Of a stretch of DNA of 64,000 nucleotides, positions 1-11,910 are shown one piece after another. Origin of the DNA: an uncultured Pelagibacteraceae bacterium. Its GTDB lineage: Bacteria; Pseudomonadota; Alphaproteobacteria; Pelagibacterales; AG-422-B15. Numbering within the stretch: position 1 is the first letter of the stretch; every line of letters starts with the position of its first letter. Location of the stretch: assembly GCA_902554325.1 (NCBI GenBank), contig CACDOH010000004.1:1-64000 (forward strand). Reading direction: 5' to 3'. A program made the position numbers and the translations under genes. The notes under the pieces are model-generated. The model was not told the origin of the DNA. It made no database searches and was given only the letters and a program-made list of their open reading frames with translations.

Positions 1-30
1 AAAAATATACTCAAAGAAATTTATAAATAA
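1..30 (+). CDS. C-terminal tail of an upstream gene (in-frame ...KNILKEIYK*), likely ybeY by synteny
   Basis: Frame 1 is open from base 1 to TAA at 28-30; the usual alphaproteobacterial order is ybeY-corC-lnt. Too short for homology. Confidence 0.35.
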   Translation, partial: KNILKEIYK

Positions 31-32
31 AT

Positions 33-863
33 ATGTTTAAAGACTTATTAAATAAAATATTTCCAACTAAAAATATCAATGGTGAGTCCCTTAAAGAAAG
101 CATTGAAACAGTTCTAGAGTCTTCTCAAAAAGGTACTGAAACTATCTCAAAGCAAGAGAGATTGATGCTTTTAAATATTTTAAAAATTGATGAAATAAGA
201 ACGATAGATATCATGATACCAAGAGCTGACATTGGAGCAGTCGAGGTTAATGATAGCTTTGAAAAAGTATTAGAAATATTTATCAAAGAGTCTCATTCAA
301 GAGTTCCAGTATATGAAAATAATTTAGATAATATCATTGGGATGATTCATATAAAAGATTTAGTCAAATATCAAAATGAGAATCGAAAAGAAGATAAGTT
401 TTTGGATAAAATCAAAAGAGAAGTTTTGGAAATTCCACCCTCAATGCCAGTTTTAGATCTTCTATTAAAAATGCAAATCACCCGATTACATATGGGTATA
501 GTAATTGACGAGTATGGTTGTACGGATGGCTTAGTAACGATTGAGGATGTGATTGAAGAAGTAATTGGAGAAATTGAGGATGAACATGATGAGAAAAATT
601 TGCCAATGTTAATCAAAACTTCTACCAATACAATTGAAGCAAGTGCAAGAGTTGAAATAGATGAACTTCAAAAAATAACAAACATAAATTTCTTATCGAA
701 TGAAAATAGTGATGATATTGATACTTTAGGAGGTTTAATTTTTTCTATTGCTGGGCGAGTGCCTCAAAGGGGGGAAATTATTAAACATAGTTCAGGTGTG
801 ACCTTTGAAATCAATGATGCTGATCCAATGAAAATAAAATCAGTTAAAATAAAAATCATATAA
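33..863 (+). CDS. corC: CorC/HlyC-family CBS-domain protein
   Basis: Translation: MIPRADIGAV, SRVPVYENNLDNIIGMIHIKDL, VIDEYGCTDGLVTIEDVIEEVIGEIEDEHD, CorC_HlyC C-terminal domain. Confidence 0.9.
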   Translation: MFKDLLNKIFPTKNINGESLKESIETVLESSQKGTETISKQERLMLLNILKIDEIRTIDIMIPRADIGAVEVNDSFEKVLEIFIKESHSRVPVYENNLDNIIGMIHIKDLVKYQNENRKEDKFLDKIKREVLEIPPSMPVLDLLLKMQITRLHMGIVIDEYGCTDGLVTIEDVIEEVIGEIEDEHDEKNLPMLIKTSTNTIEASARVEIDELQKITNINFLSNENSDDIDTLGGLIFSIAGRVPQRGEIIKHSSGVTFEINDADPMKIKSVKIKII

Positions 864-869
864 TAGTAA

Positions 870-2315
870 ATGAATTCAAAAGTTTCTTTTAAGAATAAAA
901 AACTTTTGATTTATGCATCCTCATTTTTTCTAGGGATATTCTTATCTTTAAGCTTTGAGCCTTTTGCATTGCCTTTTATGTCAGTCATTATCATAGGCAT
1001 ATTATTTTTAGTTAATGATTATATTTATGAAAATTTACAAAATAAAAAGAAAATATTTTTTCTCACAGGTTTACTTTTTGGGTTTGGATTTTTCATATTT
1101 AGTATTAATTGGATTTCAAATTCAATTTTACAGTTTGATGCAGATTTATATTACTTAATTCCAGTACCGCTTTTAATACTCCCACTTGTCTTGTCACTAT
1201 TTTATGCACTTATGCAAATTATTAATTATTTCTCGTGGTCTCAATCTACTTCACGTATTTTTTATTTCTCGGCTAATTGGGTAATTTTTGAATTATTAAG
1301 AAGCTATATGTTTACAGGATTTCCATGGAATCTAATTGCCTACAGTTGGTCGTGGTCCATATATTTCATGCAATCTTTATCTTTGTTTGGTGTATTTGGT
1401 CTTAGCTTAATTACTGTTTTCTGCGCAACTAGTTTTTTTTCTTTTAGGATAAAAAATAATAATATTATATTCCCTCTAATTGCCACTTTAGTATTACTGA
1501 CAATATTCTTATTTGGGTACAATCGAGTAAGTAATTACGAGGTAAAAAATTCTGGTATTAGCTTAAGAATTGTTCACACTGAATTTAATCAAAATGAAAA
1601 GTGGAAAAAGGAGTCACACAAAAAGATTGCTGAGGCGGGCTCACAGGACTTGATTACAATTTTTCCAGAAACTGCGTTTGGAATGGACGGTATAGGCCCA
1701 TCAAATTGGTTCATTGGTCATATTCGTAATGAAGCAGGACTATATTACAATTCATTATCTTTTAATGGCCACCAATACGACAAAATTAAACTAGTACCCT
1801 TTGGCGAAAAAATACCATTCTCTAATTTTCTAAAAATTTTTTTTCCGAAAAACCCTTTATTATTAAACTCAATGAAGAGCGGTAATGATGATCAACTATT
1901 TGAAAATAAAATTACGCCACTAATTTGTTATGAGGCTGTATTCCCCAATTTTGTTCGAAATAAAATTAATAATGAAACTGAATTACTAGTAAATATTACT
2001 AATGATGCATGGTTTGGTACTTTTAGTGGTCCAAAGCAACATTTTGTACATGTTTTATATAGATCAGTTGAATTGGGACTACCTCTTGCGAGATCATCAA
2101 ATATGGGCATATCTGCATTGATAAACCCTATTGGCATTGTCGATGGTATGGCCAGCTCAGATAAAATATCCTTTATAGATGTAGAAATACCTAAAAAAAT
2201 CGATACGACTATTTACCGTCAGTACGGTGAATTGATGGTGTATTTTTTAATAGTTTTATTTTTTATTATTGGCTATGCTATCGATCAATTATTTTCGGGG
2301 AAAAAAAATGACTAA
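870..2315 (+). CDS. lnt: Apolipoprotein N-acyltransferase
   Basis: Multi-TM N-terminus plus nitrilase-like domain ([36 protein letters not shown]). Confidence 0.92.
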   Translation: MNSKVSFKNKKLLIYASSFFLGIFLSLSFEPFALPFMSVIIIGILFLVNDYIYENLQNKKKIFFLTGLLFGFGFFIFSINWISNSILQFDADLYYLIPVPLLILPLVLSLFYALMQIINYFSWSQSTSRIFYFSANWVIFELLRSYMFTGFPWNLIAYSWSWSIYFMQSLSLFGVFGLSLITVFCATSFFSFRIKNNNIIFPLIATLVLLTIFLFGYNRVSNYEVKNSGISLRIVHTEFNQNEKWKKESHKKIAEAGSQDLITIFPETAFGMDGIGPSNWFIGHIRNEAGLYYNSLSFNGHQYDKIKLVPFGEKIPFSNFLKIFFPKNPLLLNSMKSGNDDQLFENKITPLICYEAVFPNFVRNKINNETELLVNITNDAWFGTFSGPKQHFVHVLYRSVELGLPLARSSNMGISALINPIGIVDGMASSDKISFIDVEIPKKIDTTIYRQYGELMVYFLIVLFFIIGYAIDQLFSGKKND

Positions 2316-3465
2316 AGAATATTTATTTACAAGTGAATCGGTGTCAGAAGGCCATCCTGACAAAGTGTGTGATATTATTTCAGACTCAATAGTTGATGAT
2401 TTTTTATCACAAGAAAATCCGGAGAATGCAAGGGTTGCAATGGAAACATTGGTTACTACGAATAAAGTAGTTATCGCTGGCGAAGTTCGTGGTCCTGAAG
2501 GTTACAATTGTAACTATGAAGAGTTAGCAAGAAATGCAGTAAAAGAAATTGGGTATGAACAAGATGGATTTCACTGGAAAAACTTGTCTTTTGACTCTTC
2601 AGGAGTTCATAGTCAATCTGCAGATATAGCAATGGGTGTAGATGCATCTGGAAATAAAGATCAAGGTGCGGGAGATCAAGGAATAATGTTTGGGTACGCA
2701 TGTAAAGAGACTCCATCTTTGATGCCAGCACCAATTTATTATTCCCATAAGATACTTGAGTTAATGGCATCAGAGCGAAAATCCGGAAATACAATTGGAA
2801 TTCAACCTGACTCTAAAAGCCAGGTTACATTAAAATATAAAAATGGTGAGCCTGAAATTTGTACTAAAATAGTTGTTTCTACTCAACATGATGCTGAACT
2901 TGATCAGCATGCTGTTAGTGAACTGGTAATTCCAATAATTAAAAATGTAATGCCTCAAGAATGGATGGAGAATAATACTGAAATATTAATTAATCCAACT
3001 GGAAAATTTGTAATTGGTGGCCCTGATGGTGATACTGGATTAACTGGAAGAAAAATCATTGTTGATACTTATGGTGGTGCTGCTCCTCATGGAGGTGGAG
3101 CTTTCTCTGGAAAAGATCCAACAAAAGTAGACAGATCTGCAGCTTACATTTCAAGATATATAGCTAAAAATATAGTTGCTGCTGGATTAGCTGATAGATG
3201 CACACTTCAACTTGCATATGCTATTGGTGTTTCTGAACCATTATCAATTTACGTAGATACTCATGGAACATCTCAAATAAAAGACGATGATTTAATAAAA
3301 AAAATAACTGATAATATTGATTTATCACCTAGAGGCATAAGAGATCATTTAGGTTTGCATAAGCCAATCTATAAAAAAAGTGCTGCATATGGACATTTTG
3401 GTAGGGAACCAATGGCGGATGGCTCTTTTTCTTGGGAAAAATTAGATCTAGCAGAAAAATTATAA
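2308..3465 (+). CDS. metK: S-adenosylmethionine synthetase
   Basis: [51 protein letters not shown]; start set to the ATG at 2308 (8-nt overlap with lnt) rather than the track start at 2269. Confidence 0.96.
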   Translation: MTKEYLFTSESVSEGHPDKVCDIISDSIVDDFLSQENPENARVAMETLVTTNKVVIAGEVRGPEGYNCNYEELARNAVKEIGYEQDGFHWKNLSFDSSGVHSQSADIAMGVDASGNKDQGAGDQGIMFGYACKETPSLMPAPIYYSHKILELMASERKSGNTIGIQPDSKSQVTLKYKNGEPEICTKIVVSTQHDAELDQHAVSELVIPIIKNVMPQEWMENNTEILINPTGKFVIGGPDGDTGLTGRKIIVDTYGGAAPHGGGAFSGKDPTKVDRSAAYISRYIAKNIVAAGLADRCTLQLAYAIGVSEPLSIYVDTHGTSQIKDDDLIKKITDNIDLSPRGIRDHLGLHKPIYKKSAAYGHFGREPMADGSFSWEKLDLAEKL

Positions 3466-3469
3466 TTTA

Positions 3470-4171
3470 TTGTTAGACTTACGATCTAAATTTCCTGATT
3501 ATTATAAGTATCATGGAAGAAATATTACTAAGAAGCTTTCTTCATCTAATGTAAGAATTTTAAATGATCACTATAGTAAGTATTCATTAGATAAGAAAAT
3601 ATTAAATATTTATTCTATTGGAAGTACAGAGCAACTGCTACAATCAGACTTTTTTAAAAAAATAATATTAGAAGTTGGTTTTGGCGATGGGGAGCATCTC
3701 ATTGAATGCGCTCTTTCTAATCCAAAAGTTTTATATGTTGGGTCTGAGGTATATGTCAATGGAGTTGTTAAAGTATTAAAAAAAATTCTAGAGCATGATA
3801 TTAAAAATATTCGTTTATGCGGCATGAATTTTGTATACTTGCTTAATATACTTAATCAAAATAGCATTGATGAATTGAAAATTATAAATCCTGATCCGTG
3901 GCGTAAAAAACGTCATTTCAAACGAAGATTAGTAAATTTAGAAAATATAATTAAGATAAGTGGAGTCGTTAAAAATAAATATTCTTCCTATATAACAACA
4001 GACTCCGAGAGTTACTTTAATTATATAAATGAAATTTTTAGTTCAAATTCAAACTTAATTCATGAAAATAAAAATAAGATTTTATCAAAGAATGATAAAT
4101 TATATGGTGTGTCGAGATACCAAAGAAAAGCTATAAAAAATGGAAAGAAAATATACCAACTAACTTTTTGA
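3470..4171 (+). CDS. trmB: tRNA (guanine-N7-)-methyltransferase, TTG start
   Basis: LEVGFGDGEHL, INPDPWRKKRHFKRRLV; position after metK. Confidence 0.85.
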   Translation: MLDLRSKFPDYYKYHGRNITKKLSSSNVRILNDHYSKYSLDKKILNIYSIGSTEQLLQSDFFKKIILEVGFGDGEHLIECALSNPKVLYVGSEVYVNGVVKVLKKILEHDIKNIRLCGMNFVYLLNILNQNSIDELKIINPDPWRKKRHFKRRLVNLENIIKISGVVKNKYSSYITTDSESYFNYINEIFSSNSNLIHENKNKILSKNDKLYGVSRYQRKAIKNGKKIYQLTF

Positions 4172-4192
4172 TATCATTGTATATTTAGGTAC

Positions 4193-4221
4193 TTGATTTA
4201 TGATAATTAGCAGTGTATAGA
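4193..4221 (+). promoter_or_regulatory. Candidate sigma70-type promoter for the nusA operon (TTGATT-N17-TATAGA)
   Basis: Hexamers at 4193-4198 and 4216-4221 with 17-nt spacing, upstream of the terminator hairpin. Confidence 0.35.
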
Positions 4222-4247
4222 TCTTTCAAAATATAGCTAAACCAAGC

Positions 4248-4275
4248 AAAAGTGGGTTAAGCCCACTTTTTTTTT
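4248..4275 (+). terminator. Rho-independent terminator or attenuator upstream of nusA
   Basis: AAAAGTGGG-TTAAG-CCCACTTTT followed by further T residues; ends about 20 nt before the nusA ATG. Confidence 0.8.
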
Positions 4276-4294
4276 ACGCTAAAAGGAACATAAA

Positions 4295-5830
4295 ATGGTT
4301 AGTGCAAATAAGATTGAAATTTTAAGAATAGCTGAGACGGTTGCTCAAGAAAAAATGATTGATAAGTCAATTGTAATTTCAGCATTAGAAGAGGCAATTG
4401 AAAAAGCTGCAAAAAGCAACTATGGTGAAGAAAATGAAGTTATTGTCGAAATAAATCAAGAAAGTGGCGATATATCCATTTCTAGAAAAATGTCAGTTGT
4501 TGAAGAGGTAAAAAATAAATTTCTAGAAATCACTTTAAAATCAGCAAAAAAAATTAATGGAGCGGCTCAGTTAGGTGACGTCTTGCTTGATCCATTGCCT
4601 CCTATTGACTTTGGCAGAATTGGAGCTCAAGCAGCAAAGCAAGTTATTAATTCTAAAGTTCGAGAGGCAGAAAGAGAAAGGCAATATAATGAATATAAAG
4701 ATAGAGTCGGAGAAATAGTAAATGGTATTGTAAAAAGATCTGAATTTGGAAATATTGTACTTGATTTAGGTAAAGCTGAAGGTGTTGTTAGAAAAGATCA
4801 AACTATACCAAGAGAAAATCTCAGAAATGGTGATAGGGTAAGAGCGTATATATATGATGTTAGATCTGAACTTAAAGGCCCACAGATTTTTATGTCAAGA
4901 TCTCACCCGCAATTTATGGCAAAGCTGTTTATGCAGGAAGTTCCAGAAATTTATGATGGAATCATTTCTATCAAAAGCGTTGCAAGAGATCCAGGAAGTA
5001 GGGCTAAAATAGCAGTATATACAGAAGATGGCTCAATAGATCCGGTTGGAGCATGTGTTGGAATGCGAGGAAGCAGAGTCCAGGCAGTAGTGAATGAATT
5101 ACAAGGTGAAAAAATTGATATAATTAACTGGACCGAAAATGTTGCAAATCTAGCCATTTCTTCTCTTTCTCCAGCGGAAGTACTTAAAGTAGTTTTAGAT
5201 GAGGACCAAAATAAAATAGAGGTTGTAGTCTCTGAAGAACACTTAAGTCTTGCGATTGGAAGAAGAGGTCAAAATGTAAAACTTGCAACTGAGCTCACGG
5301 GCTATGAAATAGATATTTTAACTGAAGATGAAGAATCATCAAAAAGACAAGAAGATTTCTCAAATAAAACAAATGTATTTATTGAGTCACTTGATGTTGA
5401 TGAAACTCTAGCACAACTTCTAGTAAGTGAGGGATTTGGAAGTATTGAAGAGGTCATAGATGCTGAAGAGAGCGAACTGCTGGCTATCGAAGGATTTGAT
5501 GAAGAAATTGCAACAGAGTTAGTTGAGAGATCAAAGAAATATATTTCTAAAATGGATGAAAAAAATAATAAGAAACTTGAGGAGTATAATGTTTCAAAAG
5601 ATTTAATTGACTTCAGTTTTTTGTCAAAAGCTATGTTAGTAAAACTTGCTGAGAATAATATAAAATCATTAGAAGATTTTGCAGGCCTAACCACTGACGA
5701 TCTAATAGGATACCTTGAAGATAGAAGTGATAAAAATTCAAGAGTTACTGGTTTATTTGAAGAATTTAATATTAATAAAGATGAAGGTGATCAATTAATT
5801 ATGGAGGCAAGAAAAATATGGCTTGATTAG
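4295..5830 (+). CDS. nusA: Transcription termination/antitermination factor NusA
   Basis: S1/KH core (GACVGMRGSRVQAVVNELQGEKIDIINW; EEHLSLAIGRRGQNVKLA) plus C-terminal acidic HhH repeats. Confidence 0.96.
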   Translation: MVSANKIEILRIAETVAQEKMIDKSIVISALEEAIEKAAKSNYGEENEVIVEINQESGDISISRKMSVVEEVKNKFLEITLKSAKKINGAAQLGDVLLDPLPPIDFGRIGAQAAKQVINSKVREAERERQYNEYKDRVGEIVNGIVKRSEFGNIVLDLGKAEGVVRKDQTIPRENLRNGDRVRAYIYDVRSELKGPQIFMSRSHPQFMAKLFMQEVPEIYDGIISIKSVARDPGSRAKIAVYTEDGSIDPVGACVGMRGSRVQAVVNELQGEKIDIINWTENVANLAISSLSPAEVLKVVLDEDQNKIEVVVSEEHLSLAIGRRGQNVKLATELTGYEIDILTEDEESSKRQEDFSNKTNVFIESLDVDETLAQLLVSEGFGSIEEVIDAEESELLAIEGFDEEIATELVERSKKYISKMDEKNNKKLEEYNVSKDLIDFSFLSKAMLVKLAENNIKSLEDFAGLTTDDLIGYLEDRSDKNSRVTGLFEEFNINKDEGDQLIMEARKIWLD

Positions 5831-5851
5831 TCATATATATAAAGACTTAAC

Positions 5852-8245
5852 ATGACTGAAAATAAAGAGATAAAAAAGGGAAAAAAAACACTAAGTCTTA
5901 AGTTGGGTTCAAAACCTATCATATCTAACAAAAGAGGGATTGAGGCAGGAAAGACAGTAATTGTAGAAAAAAAAAGATATAAGAGAAATACTAATACAGA
6001 TCAGAAATCTGATGATATATTTTTAAATAAAACAGAAGTTACAAGTAGACCAAATGTAGAAGGAAAAACTATTGCGGATAAGAAGTCAAGACCTGGTGTG
6101 ATTTTGAAACCACTTACTAAGGATGAACAAAAAAAGATTTTACAAGCTGACAGTAAAGAAGAAAAAAATAATGCTATTGATAAAATAAGAAAAGGTAATT
6201 TAGATGAAGAGAAAGATACAAAAGTTGAGGAGAATTTAGAATCAAGTATTGAATTTAAAGAAAATAAAAAAGACACTGAAAAAAAGAGATCTACCCAAGA
6301 AAAAGAAGTAGATTTTCAAGAAAAGAAGAAACCTTCCAATACTTTTGGAAGAAAAAAAGTTAGGGAGAGAAAAGTAACTATTGTCACTGCCTTAAGTGAT
6401 GTAGATGAAAGAACAAGAAGTCTAGCTGCATACAAAAGAGCTAAGCAAAAGATAAGAAAAAACCAATCAGATCAAGAACCTGCTAAAAAAATCGTAAGAG
6501 ATGTATATATTCCAGAGCATATAACAGTAAAAGAACTCGCCAATCGAATGACAGAAAAATCAGGAGATTTAATTAAATCATTAATGAAAATGGGAATGAT
6601 GGCTACAATTAATGAGTCTCTTGATGCAGATACAGCTGAATTATTAGTAACTGAGTTTGGCCATAACTTTAAAAGAGAAAATATTGAAGAAATAGAAAAA
6701 GATTTAATCTCTAAGGATAATAAAGCAATTAAAGAAGATCCTAGATCACCCATTGTTACAATAATGGGTCATGTTGATCATGGAAAAACTTCTTTATTAG
6801 ACAAAATCAGGAATGCAAATGTTGTTTCAGGAGAGAGTGGTGGAATTACACAGCACATAGGCGCATACGAAGTAGAGCATAAAGACAGCAAAATTACTTT
6901 TATTGATACACCTGGACATGCAGCATTTACAGATATGAGAGCAAGGGGTGCAAATGTAACTGATATTGTTATTTTAATTGTTGCTGCTGATGATGGAGTA
7001 ATGCCTCAGACAAAAGAGGCTATAGCCCATGCTAAATCTGCAAATGCCCCAATTATAGTTGCCATTAATAAGTGTGATAAGGAAGAGTCTCAACCTCAAA
7101 AAATTAAAGAACAATTATTATCAGAGGAATTAATAGTTGAGGACTTATCTGGAGACATACAATGTATTGAAGTATCGGCAGAAACAGGGCACAACCTTGA
7201 TAAACTTCTCGATTCAATTGTTGTTCAGTCAGAGATTTCAGAACTAAAAACAAATAATCAAACTTTTGCTGAAGCTACTGTAATCGAGGCTAATGTTGAT
7301 AAAGGAAGAGGCCCAATCTGCAATATAATAATTACAAATGGGAAACTATCTGTTGGAGATATTGCTGTCGCAGGAAGTGAATACGGTAAGGTAAGAGCAA
7401 TACTTAATGATAAAGGAAAAAATTTAAAAGAGGCGACTGCATCTATGCCTGTACAGGTCTTAGGATTAAATAACCCTCCTGAAGCTGGAGATAGTTTCGT
7501 TACGGTTGAAAGTGATGAAAAAGCAAGAGAGTTATGTGAGATAAGAAGCGAAATAAAAACTAATAAGGCTTTACCAAAGAAGATCAAAAATATAGATGGA
7601 GATACAACATTTGGCTCATTAAATGGTAAAAAAGAAATATTAGAAGTTGTGGTTAAGTCTGATACCCGAGGATCTTCAGAAGCTATAATTCATCAAATTG
7701 AAGGTATTGATAGTGATAAGATAAACATAAAAGTAATTCATTCAGGTGTAGGATTTATAAATGAAAGTGACGTTGCCCTTGCGTCAGCATCTAATGCTCT
7801 ACTCATTTCATTCAATACTACTGCTACAAAAGAGGCAAAATCAAAAGCTAAATTAAGCAATCTAAATATTCAAAATTTTAACATTATCTATGAACTTCTC
7901 GAATATGTTTCTGATTTTGCAAGCGGTAAACTTAAGCCTACTCTTCAGGAGAGTTTTATTGGTAAGGCTGAAGTACTGCAAATTTTCAAAGTTTCGAAAA
8001 TTGGCTCAATTGCTGGTTGTATTGTCGTTGAAGGTTCTGTTAATAAAAATGCTAAAGTAAGAGTGATAAGAAATTCAGAAACTATATATGATGGAGATAT
8101 TCTCAGCTTGAAAAGAGAAAAAAATGAAGCAAATGAAGTTAAAGCTGGAACAGAATGTGGAATTAGTGTCAAGGAATTTAATGATTTCCAAATAGGTGAC
8201 AATATAGAAGTATTTAGTGTTGAGGAAATAGCTCAGTCACTGTGA
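5852..8245 (+). CDS. infB: Translation initiation factor IF-2
   Basis: [34 protein letters not shown]. Confidence 0.97.
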   Translation: MTENKEIKKGKKTLSLKLGSKPIISNKRGIEAGKTVIVEKKRYKRNTNTDQKSDDIFLNKTEVTSRPNVEGKTIADKKSRPGVILKPLTKDEQKKILQADSKEEKNNAIDKIRKGNLDEEKDTKVEENLESSIEFKENKKDTEKKRSTQEKEVDFQEKKKPSNTFGRKKVRERKVTIVTALSDVDERTRSLAAYKRAKQKIRKNQSDQEPAKKIVRDVYIPEHITVKELANRMTEKSGDLIKSLMKMGMMATINESLDADTAELLVTEFGHNFKRENIEEIEKDLISKDNKAIKEDPRSPIVTIMGHVDHGKTSLLDKIRNANVVSGESGGITQHIGAYEVEHKDSKITFIDTPGHAAFTDMRARGANVTDIVILIVAADDGVMPQTKEAIAHAKSANAPIIVAINKCDKEESQPQKIKEQLLSEELIVEDLSGDIQCIEVSAETGHNLDKLLDSIVVQSEISELKTNNQTFAEATVIEANVDKGRGPICNIIITNGKLSVGDIAVAGSEYGKVRAILNDKGKNLKEATASMPVQVLGLNNPPEAGDSFVTVESDEKARELCEIRSEIKTNKALPKKIKNIDGDTTFGSLNGKKEILEVVVKSDTRGSSEAIIHQIEGIDSDKINIKVIHSGVGFINESDVALASASNALLISFNTTATKEAKSKAKLSNLNIQNFNIIYELLEYVSDFASGKLKPTLQESFIGKAEVLQIFKVSKIGSIAGCIVVEGSVNKNAKVRVIRNSETIYDGDILSLKREKNEANEVKAGTECGISVKEFNDFQIGDNIEVFSVEEIAQSL

Positions 8246-8631
8246 TCCTAAAAAGAAAACACGAAACCACTGATAGATCCCTTAAAGTTTCTGAAATAAT
8301 TAGAAAAGCAGTAAGTGAAATTCTTGTAAGAAATGAATTTCCAATAAATCCATCATTTAATTTTCCGTTAAGCGTTGTAAATGTTAAAATGAATAAGGAT
8401 TTGAAAATTGCATATGTATATGTACTAACTCATGAAGAAATAAATAAGGATGAAATTATAGAAAGATTAAAGAGTTGCAAAAAATATATATCCCAAGAAA
8501 TAAATAAGTTAGTAGATTTAAAATTTATTCCTAAGTTAGTATTTAGAAATGACGATACAGTTGACCAATTAAATCATATCAACAATCTATTAAACTCTGA
8601 TAAGTTAATTAGAGATAATAATGTAGATTAA
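8242..8631 (+). CDS. rbfA: Ribosome-binding factor A (GTG start overlapping infB stop)
   Basis: RbfA-like sequence (RSLKVSEIIRKAVSEIL; PKLVFRNDDTVDQLNHINNLL) and synteny. Confidence 0.88.
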   Translation: MILKRKHETTDRSLKVSEIIRKAVSEILVRNEFPINPSFNFPLSVVNVKMNKDLKIAYVYVLTHEEINKDEIIERLKSCKKYISQEINKLVDLKFIPKLVFRNDDTVDQLNHINNLLNSDKLIRDNNVD

Positions 8632-8632
8632 G

Positions 8633-9508
8633 ATGAAAGATGGGTGGATCTTTATAGATAAGCCTAAAGAGATAAGTTCATTTGCAGTAATCAGAAAACT
8701 TAGAAAAATCTTTAATATAAAAAAAATTGGTCATGCAGGAACTTTAGATCCTTTCGCAACTGGTGTACTGGCAGTTGCATTAGGCGAAGCAACGAAAAGC
8801 ATATCATATTTTAATGCAAATAAGTTCTATCAATTTCGAGTTTTCTTTGGAATATCAAAAGATACTGATGACTCTACAGGTAAAACTTTACAGACCTCAG
8901 ATAATATTCCATCAAAAAAAGATATTGATGTATGTCTAAAACACTTCATTGGTTTTCAACGTCAGGTACCTCCTAAATATTCAGCGGTAAAAATAAATGG
9001 CAAAAGAGCCTATAAGTTGGCGAGAGAAAACAAAACCTTTGAAATTAAATCAAAGGAAGTAAATATTTATAATCTCAAGTGCATAGCTACACAAAAAAAA
9101 GAAGAATTCATATTTACTATGGAATGTTCTAGTGGAACCTATGTAAGATCATTTGCTAGAGATTTAGGCAAAATGCTTAATACATTTGCTCATGTTTCTG
9201 AGTTAAGAAGGATCAAAATTGGAAAATTTGGAGAAAATAATATTATTTTACTAGATAAATTAGATGAATTAGTACATATTGGCGATCATTTTGAGATAAT
9301 GTATTCTATTCAAGATGTACTGGACGACATCCCGGCAGTACAGCTAAATAGAGATTTAAGTAAGAAATTTCAAAATGGATTAAACTTTGATTACTTTAAT
9401 AAAGATACATTTGAAGATACTTTATTAATTTTATCTAATGCAAAACTTCTGGGCATTGGCAAAGTTGTAGAGGGAAAAATAAAACCTGTAAGGGTTTTAA
9501 ATTTGTAA
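8633..9508 (+). CDS. truB: tRNA pseudouridine(55) synthase
   Basis: GWIFIDKPKEISSF, KIGHAGTLDPFATGVL, CSSGTYVRSFARDLG. Confidence 0.95.
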   Translation: MKDGWIFIDKPKEISSFAVIRKLRKIFNIKKIGHAGTLDPFATGVLAVALGEATKSISYFNANKFYQFRVFFGISKDTDDSTGKTLQTSDNIPSKKDIDVCLKHFIGFQRQVPPKYSAVKINGKRAYKLARENKTFEIKSKEVNIYNLKCIATQKKEEFIFTMECSSGTYVRSFARDLGKMLNTFAHVSELRRIKIGKFGENNIILLDKLDELVHIGDHFEIMYSIQDVLDDIPAVQLNRDLSKKFQNGLNFDYFNKDTFEDTLLILSNAKLLGIGKVVEGKIKPVRVLNL

Positions 9509-9519
9509 AAGGATAAGAG

Positions 9520-9789
9520 ATGTCGATAAAAAGTGAAAGTAAAAGTAAACTCATAAATGAGTACTCAAGATCAGAAAAAGATACTGGTTCTCCAGAAGTG
9601 CAAATAGCAATTCTTACTGAGAGGATTACCAATCTAACAGAACATTTTCAATCTCATAAAAAGGACAATCATTCTAGAACAGGATTAATGAGGTTGATAA
9701 ATCAAAGACGCAGTTTGCTAGCGTATTTAAAGAAGAGCAATAAAGATTCTTATGACAAGTTAATCGATAAATTAGGAATTAGAAAATAA
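9520..9789 (+). CDS. rpsO: 30S ribosomal protein S15
   Basis: [51 protein letters not shown]. Confidence 0.97.
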   Translation: MSIKSESKSKLINEYSRSEKDTGSPEVQIAILTERITNLTEHFQSHKKDNHSRTGLMRLINQRRSLLAYLKKSNKDSYDKLIDKLGIRK

Positions 9790-9825
9790 TAATGAACTAT
9801 ATAAAATTTAAAGGAATGAAGGAAT

Positions 9826-11895
9826 ATGAAAGAAGTGATTTCAAGAGAAATGAACTGGGGCAACCAGAAACTAAAAATAGAAACAGGAAAAGTAGCAAAA
9901 CAAGCAACAGCATCAACAATTGTTAGCTATGGTGATACAGTTGTTATGGCAAATGTCGTAGCAGCTAGAGAGCCAAAACCAGATTTAGATTTTTTTCCGC
10001 TAACAGTAAGTTACCAGGAAAAATTTTATGCTGCTGGTAAAATTCCAGGAGGTTTTTTTAAGAGAGAGGGAAGGCCAACAGAGTTTGAAACCCTTACCTC
10101 AAGATTAATTGATCGTCCTATCAGGCCGCTTTTTCCAGAAGGATTTAAAAATGAAACTCAAGTTATATTAACTGTACTTTCACATGATGGAGAAACCAAC
10201 CCTGATATTGTAGCAATGATAGCAGCCTCCAGTGCATTAACACTGTCTGGAGTTCCTTTTATGGGTCCAATTGGTGGTTGCAGAGTGGGTTATGATGGAT
10301 CAAACTACACATTGAATCCAAAAATAAACGATGATGGAGATTTAGATCTAGTTGTTGCTGGCACCAGCGAAGCTGTACTAATGGTTGAGTCTGAAGCGAA
10401 ACAGCTATCAGAGGAAATAATGCTAGGAGCGGTAAAGTTTGGTCACGAGTCAATGCAAGAGGTGATAAAAATCATAATCAATCTTGCTGAGGAATGTGCA
10501 AATGATCCTTGGGAGTTCAGCCATACAATTAATGAGTCTTTGTTAGATGAAATTAAAAAAACTTTTGAAGACAAAATCGCAAAGAGCTACTCAATTATTG
10601 ATAAGATGGAAAGACAAAACTCACTCTCTGAGATTAAGTCAAGTTTAGAAGATCAATATAAAGAGAATGAGGAATACAGTATCAATGAAGTTATGGGATA
10701 TTTTAAAAAAATAGAAAAAAATGTTGTAAGATCTCAAATATTAAACAATCAATCTAGAATTGACGGTCGTAAGCTGGATGAAGTACGAAATATTTCGTCG
10801 GAAGTATCATGGCTACCTAGAACGCATGGATCAGCTTTATTTACAAGAGGTGAGACACAAGCAATTGTTGTGGCAACATTAGGGTTTGGTGAAGATGAAC
10901 AGAGAATTGAAGCATTGCAAGGATCATATAAGGAAAATTTTATGCTTCATTACAATTTTCCACCATATTCAGTTGGCGAAGTTGGAAGACTAGGAGCAAC
11001 AGGTAGGCGCGAAATTGGTCATGGAAAACTTGCATGGAGAGCTCTAAAGGCAGTTTTACCATCAAAAGATGATTTTGATTATACTATTAGATTGGTCTCA
11101 GATATTACTGAATCGAACGGATCATCTTCTATGGCAACTGTGTGTGGTTCATCACTCGCGTTGATGGATGCAGGAGTCCCCATCAAAAACTCTGTCTCGG
11201 GAATAGCAATGGGATTAATCAAAGAAGGTGATGACTTTGTAGTTCTGTCAGATATTTTGGGAGATGAAGACCATCTTGGTGACATGGACTTTAAGGTAGC
11301 TGGAACCAAAGAAGGTGTAACATCTCTTCAAATGGATATTAAAATCACAGGCATCACTTATGAAATAATGGAGAAAGCTCTTGAACAAGCAAAAGGTGGG
11401 AGAGACTATATTCTTAATGAAATGAATAAAGAAATTTCTGAAGCTAGAACAGAACTAGGCCCGTACACCCCTCGTAGCGAAACAATAAAAGTTAAAAGAG
11501 ACAACATTGGCGAAATAATTGGTAAAGGCGGTTCAACAATTAAAGATATCATAGAAAAATCTGGAGCAAAAATTGACATAAGTGATAACGGAAATGTAAA
11601 AATTGCTGGAACTAATAATGAAAGCATTGAGGCAGCTAAAGAATTAATCAATTCTATAATTGAAGAGCCGGAAGTTGGGCAGGTTTATGAAGGTAAAGTT
11701 GTTAAGATTATGGAATTTGGTGCTTTTGTTAACTTCTTTGGAAAAAGAGATGGCCTTGTTCACATTTCTCAACTCTCAAAAGAAAGAGTTGAAAAAGTTA
11801 CTGACGTAATAAATGAGGGTGATATAGTCAAGGTGAAGGTTCTTGGTTTTGATAAGGGTAAAGTTAAGTTATCAATTAAGGATACTGAAGAATAA
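9826..11895 (+). CDS. pnp: Polyribonucleotide nucleotidyltransferase
   Basis: Two RNase PH domains, KH ([14 protein letters not shown]) and S1 ([28 protein letters not shown]). Confidence 0.97.
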   Translation: MKEVISREMNWGNQKLKIETGKVAKQATASTIVSYGDTVVMANVVAAREPKPDLDFFPLTVSYQEKFYAAGKIPGGFFKREGRPTEFETLTSRLIDRPIRPLFPEGFKNETQVILTVLSHDGETNPDIVAMIAASSALTLSGVPFMGPIGGCRVGYDGSNYTLNPKINDDGDLDLVVAGTSEAVLMVESEAKQLSEEIMLGAVKFGHESMQEVIKIIINLAEECANDPWEFSHTINESLLDEIKKTFEDKIAKSYSIIDKMERQNSLSEIKSSLEDQYKENEEYSINEVMGYFKKIEKNVVRSQILNNQSRIDGRKLDEVRNISSEVSWLPRTHGSALFTRGETQAIVVATLGFGEDEQRIEALQGSYKENFMLHYNFPPYSVGEVGRLGATGRREIGHGKLAWRALKAVLPSKDDFDYTIRLVSDITESNGSSSMATVCGSSLALMDAGVPIKNSVSGIAMGLIKEGDDFVVLSDILGDEDHLGDMDFKVAGTKEGVTSLQMDIKITGITYEIMEKALEQAKGGRDYILNEMNKEISEARTELGPYTPRSETIKVKRDNIGEIIGKGGSTIKDIIEKSGAKIDISDNGNVKIAGTNNESIEAAKELINSIIEEPEVGQVYEGKVVKIMEFGAFVNFFGKRDGLVHISQLSKERVEKVTDVINEGDIVKVKVLGFDKGKVKLSIKDTEE

Positions 11896-11910
11896 TTTTA
11901 AAAATTTGAA

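Noticed and set aside
371-628. ORFs antisense to clear genes throughout the track (for example 371-628 -, 5302-5694 -, 6001-6276 -, 25043-25423 -)
   Set aside because: They lie wholly inside well-supported genes on the other strand, have low-complexity Ser/Leu/Phe-rich composition from AT-rich antisense reading, and show no recognisable domain.
2269-2310. SAM riboswitch or programmed frameshift at the A-run between lnt and metK
   Set aside because: metK ATG sits inside the lnt 3' end; A8 is explained by overlapping coding and there is no leader for an aptamer.
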